This document shows positions 1-5,025 of a stretch of 7,176 bases of DNA, piece by piece. Each line of letters begins with the position of its first letter. Position 1 is the first letter of the stretch. Made by a program: the position numbers and the translations under genes. The notes under the pieces are model-generated. The model was given only the letters and a program-made list of their open reading frames with translations, was not told where the DNA came from and searched no databases. The stretch is from contig CAIWIS010000043.1 in NCBI GenBank assembly GCA_903912795.1, forward strand, positions 1 to 7,176, in the 5' to 3' direction. The stretch is from an uncultured Bacteroidales bacterium. GTDB taxonomy: Bacteria; Bacteroidota; Bacteroidia; Bacteroidales; Paludibacteraceae.

Positions 1-915
1 ATTTACCTGGATTTTATCAAGATTTGCGACTGCCTTGTCGAAATAAAATATCATCTTGTCTTCGCATATTTTTTTAACACTCAGCTTGTTATACATTTCT
101 GTGACAAGTTTTATTTTATCTTCGGGCTGTTGAAAACTTTTTTTCAAATATTTGCTAAGTTTTTCAAAATCATCGCCTTTTGCGAGTTTTAAAGCATTTA
201 TTAGCATGAAAGTTTTCTTATTACACAGAATATCACCACCAATTTTCTTTCCAAAAGTAGCTTCATTGCCATAAACATCGAGCAAATCATCTTTTAATTG
301 AAATGCCAAACCAAGGTTAATACCAAATTGATATAACTCTTTGGCATCGTGAGTTGTTGCACCACCAATAATTGCACCCGTTTTGAGTGCGCAGGCAAGT
401 AAAACAGCCGTTTTCAATCGAATCATTTCGAGGTATTCCTCAGCCAAAACCTCATCGCGGTTTTCAAAGTCAACATCATATTGCTGTCCTTCGCAAATTT
501 CTTTAGCTGTGGTCGAAAATAAATCTATCACAGCTTTTAAATGTTCAGATGGAGTTTGTGCAATAAGTTGATAAGCTGCTATTTGCATAACGTCGCCCGA
601 AAGAATTGCGGTATTGTCGTTCCACTTTTTATGCACTGTAGGACGACCGCGGCGAATATCGGCTCGATCCATAATATCGTCGTGAAGCAGCGTGAAATTA
701 TGAAAAACCTCAATTCCTAACGCTGGAGCAACTGCATTTTCAATCTCATCGCTAAAAAGATTGCATGCCATTAATGTAAGCGCAGGTCTTATGCGTTTGC
801 CACCCAGTGCAAGTACATAAGCTATAGGTTCATACAAACCCGCAGGCTGCATTGTCCAGTCGAGTTTTTCAATTTCGGTACTTACGAGCTGCGTTATTTC
901 GTTAAATGATTTCAT
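1..915 (-). CDS. trans-polyprenyl diphosphate synthase (GGPP/polyprenyl type), 3' end cut by window edge
   Basis: Cytosolic enzyme that adds isopentenyl diphosphate to an allylic diphosphate to build linear all-trans prenyl chains. 305 residues are visible from ATG 915; the frame is open to base 1, and about 20 C-terminal residues are probably missing by comparison with the usual family length. Seen: GGKRIRP (38-44, IPP binding), first Asp-rich motif DDIMD (79-83) followed by RRGRP, KT at 168-169, and second Asp-rich motif DDLLD (209-213). The first motif is DDxxD without the two-residue insertion of bacterial FPP synthases such as IspA, and Phe74 is the fifth residue before it. Both points favour a GGPP or longer-chain enzyme over a bacterial FPP synthase, but product length cannot be read with certainty. 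The start lies inside the end of ddl (14-nt overlap), so the two are probably co-translated. With menI and menF upstream, a role in the menaquinone side chain is a reasonable inference. Confidence 0.93.
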   Translation of the reverse strand, partial: MKSFNEITQLVSTEIEKLDWTMQPAGLYEPIAYVLALGGKRIRPALTLMACNLFSDEIENAVAPALGIEVFHNFTLLHDDIMDRADIRRGRPTVHKKWNDNTAILSGDVMQIAAYQLIAQTPSEHLKAVIDLFSTTAKEICEGQQYDVDFENRDEVLAEEYLEMIRLKTAVLLACALKTGAIIGGATTHDAKELYQFGINLGLAFQLKDDLLDVYGNEATFGKKIGGDILCNKKTFMLINALKLAKGDDFEKLSKYLKKSFQQPEDKIKLVTEMYNKLSVKKICEDKMIFYFDKAVANLDKIQVN

Positions 916-1888
916 TCTCAATTATATCAGTCATTACATCTTTAATGTCCAAGCCTGCTGCAGCAACTTGTTGGGGAATAAAACTAGTTGCGGTCATGCC
1001 AGGAGTGGTATTTACTTCGAGTAAATTAATAACATCGCCTTCCGAAATAATATAGTCGATGCGAACAATACCTTTACAGTCGAGTATGTCGTAAATAGCC
1101 GAAGTGAGTTGCTGTACACGGTTGGTAAGTTCGGGGCTAATGCGAGCGGGAGTAATTTCCTGAACTTGGCCTTTGTATTTGGCATCATAATCAAAAAATT
1201 CATTTTCGCTAACTACTTCGGTTACAGGCAAAACTTGTGCTTTTGTTTTTGTTTTATAAATACCACAGGTAATTTCGGTACCTGCCAAAAATGCTTCAAT
1301 CATCACTTCGTCGCCTTCGGCAAAAGCATGCGCAATGGCGGGTTGAACTTGGTCAATCGATTTCACTTTGGTTACTCCAAAACTACTTCCACCGACATTG
1401 GGTTTGATAAAACAAGGAAAGCCAATTTTCGTAGCTACATCTTCGTTTGTAACAGTTTGACCTTTGCGAAGCACCAACGATTCGGAAACTTTTACTCCAA
1501 AGCCTTTCAGGTATTGATTGCAAGTAAATTTATTGAAAGTAATAGCAGCTGCCAACACGCCACAGCATGAATATGGTAAGCCAATTAATTCGAAATAACC
1601 TTGTAAAATTCCATTTTCGCCAGGAGTACCATGTATGGTGATATAGGCAAAGTCGAAGTTTGTTTTGTTGCCTTCGCGTACAAAACTAAAATCATTTTTA
1701 TCAATTTCAATCTTTTCGGTATCGGAAAATTCCACTTGCCAAACGTTACCTACTATGGTTATTATAAATAGATTATAACGGTCTTTGTCCATAAACGAAT
1801 ACAGACCAGCAGCACTTTTGAGCGATACTACTACTTCCGACGAATCGCCGCCGGCAACAATGGCAATGTTTTTTTTCGATTGACTCAT
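902..1888 (-). CDS. ddl: D-alanine--D-alanine ligase
   Basis: ATP-grasp ligase of the cytoplasm that joins two D-alanines for the peptidoglycan precursor (the substrate of MurF). 328 residues, full length for the family. Seen: N-terminal GGDSSEVVVSLKS (13-25), HGTPGENGxxQG (86-97), ATP-grasp lysine region FIKPNVGGSSFGV (160-172), FFDYDAKY (231-238), RIDY (276-279) and the metal/substrate motif LLEVNTTPGMT (289-299). Tyr238 matches E. coli DdlB Tyr216, the residue that goes with D-Ala-D-Ala rather than D-Ala-D-Lac synthesis. Val20 replaces DdlB Glu15, which contacts the first D-Ala; I recall the same change in Bacteroides Ddl, so it is probably lineage-typical. The closest match from memory is Bacteroides Ddl over the whole length. 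It lies 72 nt after menF with its own candidate promoter, and its last codons overlap the prenyl synthase start. No Shine-Dalgarno is visible; the leader is T- and A-rich. Confidence 0.97.
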   Translation of the reverse strand: MSQSKKNIAIVAGGDSSEVVVSLKSAAGLYSFMDKDRYNLFIITIVGNVWQVEFSDTEKIEIDKNDFSFVREGNKTNFDFAYITIHGTPGENGILQGYFELIGLPYSCCGVLAAAITFNKFTCNQYLKGFGVKVSESLVLRKGQTVTNEDVATKIGFPCFIKPNVGGSSFGVTKVKSIDQVQPAIAHAFAEGDEVMIEAFLAGTEITCGIYKTKTKAQVLPVTEVVSENEFFDYDAKYKGQVQEITPARISPELTNRVQQLTSAIYDILDCKGIVRIDYIISEGDVINLLEVNTTPGMTATSFIPQQVAAAGLDIKDVMTDIIENEII

Positions 1889-1936
1889 ATTTTGATATTG
1901 AAATTTGTTTTTTTATTCTCTTTTTTTTGAAGCGCC

Positions 1937-1944
1937 AAAGTTAC
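1937..1944 (-). promoter_or_regulatory. Candidate promoter -7 box for ddl and the prenyl synthase gene
   Basis: On the minus strand the menF-ddl gap contains TAACTTTG, an exact match to the Bacteroidota sigma-A -7 consensus TAnnTTTG. It lies about 50 nt before the ddl ATG, which would give a leader of roughly 40 nt. The -33 element is weak: only TTCG is seen at the right distance, inside the end of menF. The box suggests ddl and the prenyl synthase gene can be transcribed apart from menI-menF. Confidence 0.45.
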
Positions 1945-1960
1945 AAAAATTAAGCTAGAT

Positions 1961-3094
1961 TTACGAAGAAAATAGGACTTGTTTTAGTGTCATTAGCTTG
2001 TTTTCGGTTTCATCCCATTCTTTTTCGGGAACGGACGATGCTGTGATTCCGGCACCACTGTAAAGCGTTAAATAGGTGTTTGTTAATTGCATACAACGCA
2101 AATTTACAAATAAATTTACTCCTTCGCTGGCTGATATACCTCCCAAAAAGCCTGTGTAGTAGGCTCTGTTGTGTTTTTCGTGGGCATTTATAAATTGTAT
2201 AGCTTTGTAGCGAGGTAAGCCACCAACCGAAGGGGTAGGGTGGAGGGCTTGAATGAGTTTTGAGAGTTTGTTTTTGGTTGTACTATATTCAAAAGTAAAG
2301 CTTGATTTTAAATGAATTAAGTTGGCCGCTTTGTAGTTCTCTGTTTTTGATTTTGAGTAATTTTGAATACCCGATTCTTGTAATACTTTTTCAACAAAAT
2401 TGGTTACAATTTCTTGTTCCTCAATCTCTTTGTCGGTCCAGCTATATTCGTCGATTGTCCTATTTGTGGCTTGTTGTGTACCCGCAAGCGATACTGTTTG
2501 CATTTGATCTCCATCGGTGGTTAATAATGGTTCGGGAGTTGCCCCCATCCAGCATCCAGCTCCCTGAAGTTGCAAGAAATAAACATAAGCATGCGGGTAA
2601 GTGGCGCAAAGTTTCTGGAATAAATGAGGCGCTGAAAAATTGTTGGGCAAATCGATGTTTTGTATTTTCGAAACAACTACTTTACGGAATTCGCCTTTTT
2701 TTATAGCTTCAACAGCATGTTGTACACAATTTTCAAAATCAATCTTTGATGTTGATATAGTTTTGTTTTTTAAAACAGTATTATCGATGAATAAATTGCA
2801 AGTGCTTAATTCTGAGATAAATTCCGTTGAAATATTGTTGTCCTTGAACTTTAAATCTGGTTTTAATACTATGGTTTTCTGTTCGTTATTCTCAGTGAAA
2901 GGCGAAAACACAAAACCCTCGGCTTTATTCAGTTCTTCGGGTTTTTTAATTGTTGCAGGTTGCGATTGATATTGCACAAGTGTGGTAATGGCTGCGTGTA
3001 AAGGCAAACGATACGACACAAACGGTATATGTTGATGCTGACACACATAATGCAGGGCCGCTAACGAATGGAAAAAATTATTTTGACTATCCAT
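1961..3094 (-). CDS. menF: Isochorismate synthase (menaquinone pathway)
   Basis: Mg-dependent chorismate-binding enzyme that converts chorismate to isochorismate, the first committed step of menaquinone synthesis by the o-succinylbenzoate route. Numbering here is from the ATG at 3094 (377 aa). Seen: the chorismate-binding domain over roughly 120-377, with FRKVVVSK (136-143; Lys138 matches EntC Lys147, the general base), GATPEPLL (184-191; Glu188 matches EntC Glu197, the general acid), SLAGT (202-206), the acidic EEQEIV helix (225-230), HPTPSVGGLPR (285-295), FVNLRC (329-334), YSGAGI (345-350) and EWDETENKL (359-367, metal-binding Glu). The HPTP motif, not HPxGT, separates it from anthranilate and aminodeoxychorismate synthases. 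Salicylate synthase is the main alternative, made unlikely by the menI neighbour. An in-frame ATG at 3121 would add nine residues inside menI. I prefer 3094 because its ATG shares one base with the menI stop (TAATG), a common sign of translational coupling. Confidence 0.93.
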   Translation of the reverse strand: MDSQNNFFHSLAALHYVCQHQHIPFVSYRLPLHAAITTLVQYQSQPATIKKPEELNKAEGFVFSPFTENNEQKTIVLKPDLKFKDNNISTEFISELSTCNLFIDNTVLKNKTISTSKIDFENCVQHAVEAIKKGEFRKVVVSKIQNIDLPNNFSAPHLFQKLCATYPHAYVYFLQLQGAGCWMGATPEPLLTTDGDQMQTVSLAGTQQATNRTIDEYSWTDKEIEEQEIVTNFVEKVLQESGIQNYSKSKTENYKAANLIHLKSSFTFEYSTTKNKLSKLIQALHPTPSVGGLPRYKAIQFINAHEKHNRAYYTGFLGGISASEGVNLFVNLRCMQLTNTYLTLYSGAGITASSVPEKEWDETENKLMTLKQVLFSS

Positions 3095-3519
3095 TATTTT
3101 TTTATTGGAATAATGCGACATGAGAGCCTACAAAGCGATATCAGTTTTTGATGTTTGTCCTGAACTTTTATTTCCCAAACATGCGATGATTTTCCTTGAT
3201 GAATAATTGTGCCAATGGCAATTACTTCGTCTTCGGTTGTAGTGCCAATATGGCTACCGCTAATTTCAACTCCCAATACATGAAACTTTTCGGTATCGAC
3301 TAAAAATGAAGAACCAATACTGCCAATTGATTCGGCAAGCGCCATAGTAGCACCACCATGCAATCGACCTAAGGGCTGCACAGTGCGTTGATCAACAGGC
3401 ATTGTGGCCACAACCCTTCCGGCAGTTAGCTCAGTAAATTGCATACCCAAATGTTCCATAAGGGTATTTTTACAAAGCTTATTTATAAATGAAATTTTGG
3501 CTTCGTTATCTTGGTTCAT
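3094..3519 (-). CDS. menI: Hotdog-fold thioesterase, probable DHNA-CoA thioesterase MenI
   Basis: Predicted to hydrolyse 1,4-dihydroxy-2-naphthoyl-CoA to DHNA before MenA prenylation. 141 residues, one 4HBT/PaaI-type hotdog domain. Seen: VATMPVDQRTVQPLGRLHGGATMALAESIGS spans residues 37-67 and matches E. coli YdiI (MenI) closely from memory, including Gln48, His54-Gly55 in the LHGG loop, the catalytic Glu63 and Ser67; His90 is close to YdiI His89. No signal peptide. Hotdog thioesterases are often promiscuous, so the specific substrate is inferred from the YdiI-like motif together with the translationally coupled menF immediately downstream (TAATG). It starts 37 nt after tag and has its own candidate promoter there. 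The alternative is a general PaaI-like acyl-CoA thioesterase. Confidence 0.87.
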   Translation of the reverse strand: MNQDNEAKISFINKLCKNTLMEHLGMQFTELTAGRVVATMPVDQRTVQPLGRLHGGATMALAESIGSIGSSFLVDTEKFHVLGVEISGSHIGTTTEDEVIAIGTIIHQGKSSHVWEIKVQDKHQKLISLCRLSCRIIPIKK

Positions 3520-3547
3520 TATTGTTATTTATTATTGCTTTATAATA

Positions 3548-3555
3548 CAAAGATA
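3548..3555 (-). promoter_or_regulatory. Candidate promoter -7 box for menI-menF
   Basis: TATCTTTG on the minus strand matches TAnnTTTG exactly and lies one base past the tag stop codon, 28 nt before the menI ATG. The predicted leader is short, about 20 nt, and A/T-rich. No clear TTG is seen at the -33 position, which would fall inside the last codons of tag. It implies that menI-menF need not depend on readthrough from tag. Confidence 0.45.
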
Positions 3556-3556
3556 A

Positions 3557-4138
3557 TTATTGTTTGCTACACTTAGCATGTTGTGGGCAATTTTTTAAAT
3601 GATCGTTTACCATTCCGGCAGCTTGCATAAATGCATAGCAAATAGTGGAACCTACAAACTTGAATCCTCGTTTCATTAAATCTTTGCTCATGGCGTCCGA
3701 TTCGGGTGTTTTGACTGGAATTTCCGAATTTTGTGTAAAATGGTTTACAATGGTTTTGTGGTTTGTAAATTGCCAAATATAAGCACTGAAACTGCCGTAT
3801 TCTTGTTGAATTTCTAAAAATAATTGTGCATTTCTCACTGTCGAACGGATTTTTCCTCTGTTACGAATAATTGACGCATCAAGTATTAGTTCCTGAATCT
3901 TATCCTCGGTGTAAACCGCAATCTTTTCAGCTTCAAAATTATCAAATGCTTGCCTAAAATTTTCGCGCTTGTGGAGTATTGTTTTCCAACTTAATCCAGC
4001 CTGAAATGCATCTAACACCAAAAATTCAAACAATTTAGCATCGTCGTGAAGTGGCACTCCCCATTCATGGTTGTGATATGCCAACATTAATTCATCGTTT
4101 CCTGGCCATGTACAGGCTCCAATTGCAGTGTTTTCCAT
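3557..4138 (-). CDS. tag: DNA-3-methyladenine glycosylase I
   Basis: Base-excision repair enzyme that removes 3-methyladenine from alkylated DNA. 193 residues, usual length for the family. Seen: the zinc-snap ligands at the two termini, Cys9 and His22 (E. coli Tag Cys4 and His17) and His180 and Cys184 (His175 and Cys179); AYHNHEWGVP (20-29) with Tyr21 and Trp26; QAGLSWKTILHKRENFR (46-62) with Trp51; IIRNRGKI (90-97); and SDAMSKDLMKRGFKFVG (147-163) followed by STICYAFMQAAGMVNDH. The position of E. coli Glu38, which helps recognise the damaged base, is Asp43 here. First gene of the minus-strand series, divergent from the DUF2721 gene. Its leader before the ATG is a run of A and T; the nearest promoter-like string is TACTTTTA at 4170-4177, one mismatch from TAnnTTTG and weak. 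Confidence 0.97.
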   Translation of the reverse strand: MENTAIGACTWPGNDELMLAYHNHEWGVPLHDDAKLFEFLVLDAFQAGLSWKTILHKRENFRQAFDNFEAEKIAVYTEDKIQELILDASIIRNRGKIRSTVRNAQLFLEIQQEYGSFSAYIWQFTNHKTIVNHFTQNSEIPVKTPESDAMSKDLMKRGFKFVGSTICYAFMQAAGMVNDHLKNCPQHAKCSKQ

Positions 4139-4219
4139 TTTTTTAAAAATTAAACAAAAAATCTTGTTATAAAAGTAATTATAAGTAGTAGATAATATTA
4201 AATGTTATGTTTTAAATAT

Positions 4220-4329
4220 GACCCCCAAACCCCCGAATGGGGGCTTTAAGACGTAGTTTTTGATTTTTCGATATAATGGAATTAATCCCTTAATTGGACT
4301 CTTTAGCCCCCTTTGGGGGTATGGGGGTC
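4220..4329. repeat. 110-bp inverted-repeat element with a CCCCC/GGGGG hairpin in each arm
   Basis: The left end reads GACCCCCAAACCCCCG (4220-4235) and the right end, on the opposite strand, reads GACCCCCATACCCCCA, so the outer arms pair over about 25 bp with few mismatches. Each arm also folds on itself: CCCCC-GAAT-GGGGG at 4230-4243 and CCCCC-TTT-GGGGG at 4307-4319. Between the arms lies AT-rich DNA with a small palindrome AATTAA-TCCC-TTAATT (4280-4295). No coding potential and no obvious target-site duplication at the ends. I recall similar G/C-tract repeats in Bacteroidota spacers. It could be a small non-autonomous element or a REP-like pair. A terminator is unlikely, because no gene ends here and no T-run follows either hairpin. 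Confidence 0.8.
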
Positions 4330-4378
4330 GAAAATACAAAACTTATAAACTAACTAATATTTTTTGCAAAAATACAAA

Positions 4379-4412
4379 TTGATTCTGATGTATAAAAGTT
4401 TAATTATCTTTG
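4379..4412 (+). promoter_or_regulatory. Candidate promoter for the DUF2721 gene
   Basis: TTG at 4379-4381 and TATCTTTG at 4405-4412 fit the Bacteroidota two-part promoter (TTG, 17-23 nt, TAnnTTTG). The spacing is 23 nt, at the long end of the range. Transcription would start near 4419, giving a leader of about 35 nt made mostly of the heptamer array. This is the best-formed promoter in the window, since both elements are present. Confidence 0.55.
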
Positions 4413-4424
4413 TAACCAAATAAT

Positions 4425-4452
4425 AAACACGAAACGCAAAACACGAAACGCC
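4425..4452 (+). repeat. Four heptamers abutting the DUF2721 start codon
   Basis: Alternating units AAACACG, AAACGCA, AAACACG, AAACGCC end exactly at the base before ATG 4453. The 14-nt pair is repeated with 13 identical bases. The array forms most of the predicted 5' leader. A unit of seven bases is not a multiple of three, so it does not look like coding sequence. Confidence 0.75.
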
Positions 4453-4848
4453 ATGCAAGAACTTACGTTAATTACGCCAACATTCTTATTTTCAGCTATA
4501 TCGTTATTGCTACTGGCTTATACCAACCGTTTTTTATCGTATGCACAGTTGGTGCGAACGCTCAAAGATAAATATATGCTCGACCATTCGGCCATAACAC
4601 GAGCTCAAATTATGAACTTACGCCGACGACTGTACTTAACCAAAAATATGCAGTTGAGTGGCGTAGGCAGCCTTTTGCTTTGTGTAGCAACTATGTTTTT
4701 TATATACATTGGTATGCAAACAGTATCGGCTTATATTTTTGCCGTTGCATTAATCCTTTTAATAATATCATTAAGCTTGGTTATTGCCGAAATTCGCATT
4801 TCGGCCAAGTCACTGGAAATTTATTTGGGGGATATGGAAAATGAGTGA
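4453..4848 (+). CDS. DUF2721-family small membrane protein, function unknown
   Basis: 131 residues, predicted inner-membrane protein. I recognise the DUF2721 pattern: ITPTFLFSAISLLLLAYTNRF (8-28), a basic cytoplasmic-type loop with LRRRLYLTKNMQ (56-67), then LSGVGSLLLCVATMFFIY (68-85). Hydrophobic segments lie at about 8-25, 68-88 and 92-113, giving three predicted membrane spans, with a charged tail ending EIYLGDMENE. The long charged stretch 30-66 contains no catalytic motif that I know. The start is supported by the N-terminal family pattern and by the promoter and heptamer leader just before it. The neighbour nadE is 177 nt downstream; the spacing and repeats between them give no firm sign of a shared role. 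The function is not known and I do not assign one. Confidence 0.85.
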   Translation: MQELTLITPTFLFSAISLLLLAYTNRFLSYAQLVRTLKDKYMLDHSAITRAQIMNLRRRLYLTKNMQLSGVGSLLLCVATMFFIYIGMQTVSAYIFAVALILLIISLSLVIAEIRISAKSLEIYLGDMENE

Positions 4849-4856
4849 TGTGGTGA

Positions 4857-4893
4857 TCCCGATACATTTCCGACATATCGGAACTGGCAGGGA
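4857..4893. repeat. Short hairpin element with two alternative pairings
   Basis: A perfect hairpin TTCCGA-CATA-TCGGAA (4868-4883) is framed by TCCC (4857-4860) and GGGA (4890-4893). A competing 6-bp stem pairs CCGATA (4859-4864) with TATCGG (4876-4881), so only one of the two can form at a time. It starts 9 nt after the DUF2721 stop. No T-run follows, so a standard intrinsic terminator is not supported. It may be a REP-like or decayed mobile sequence. Confidence 0.5.
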
Positions 4894-4896
4894 CAA

Positions 4897-4952
4897 GATA
4901 TCATGATTTGGTAATTTGGTGATGAGAAGATTTGATGATGTAATGATGTCAC
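4897..4952 (+). repeat. Degenerate octamer array before nadE
   Basis: Seven consecutive 8-base units, six of which begin GAT: GATATCAT, GATTTGGT, AATTTGGT, GATGAGAA, GATTTGAT, GATGTAAT, GATGTCAC. Two related octamers, GATGTGGT and GATCCCGA, lie at 4847-4862 on the other side of the hairpin and out of register. The array is non-coding and sits about 75 nt before the preferred nadE start. Confidence 0.6.
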
Positions 4953-4964
4953 AAATAGTAGATT

Positions 4965-4988
4965 CTTGGCGAGCCAAGCGGCAAGCCG
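4965..4988. repeat. Two adjacent perfect palindromes before nadE
   Basis: CTTGGC-GA-GCCAAG (4965-4978) is followed at once by CGGC-AA-GCCG (4979-4988). They lie 37 nt before the preferred nadE ATG and could be an operator or RNA hairpins in the leader. The 2-nt loops are tight for RNA, which mildly favours DNA-level recognition or a chance palindrome. No T-run follows. Confidence 0.5.
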
Positions 4989-5025
4989 ATAAGTAAATGA
5001 CAAAATGGTAAATAAAATAACGAAG

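Larger units (their letters stand above)
4139..4452. other. Divergent intergenic region between tag and the DUF2721 gene
   Basis: This 314-base gap separates two outward-facing genes, so it must hold both promoters and needs no terminator. From left to right: an AT-rich tag leader (4139-4219), a G/C-tract inverted-repeat element (4220-4329), a TTG/TATCTTTG promoter for the plus-strand gene (4379-4412), and a heptamer array that touches its ATG (4425-4452). I see no open frame with coding character and no tRNA or known RNA fold here. Confidence 0.7.

Noticed and set aside
383..571. 62-codon plus-strand open frame
   Set aside because: It is antisense to the prenyl synthase between its two Asp-rich motifs and has no support of its own.
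1109..1570. 153-codon open frame on the plus strand
   Set aside because: It is fully antisense to ddl, whose motifs are intact along the same stretch. Its translation is rich in Phe, Asn and Cys with no recognisable domain.
2302..2969. Two plus-strand open frames of 134 and 109 codons opposite menF
   Set aside because: Both are antisense to the conserved menF coding sequence and have no domain of their own; they look like mirror frames.
4220..4329. Intrinsic terminator
   Set aside because: The flanking genes point outward, so no transcript has to end here, and neither G/C hairpin is followed by a T-run.
4220..4329. G-quadruplex
   Set aside because: Each strand carries only three G5 tracts and they are not all close together; four nearby tracts are needed.
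4425..4452. CRISPR array or phage attachment site
   Set aside because: Units are seven bases with no spacers, and no cas, integrase or tRNA gene is present.
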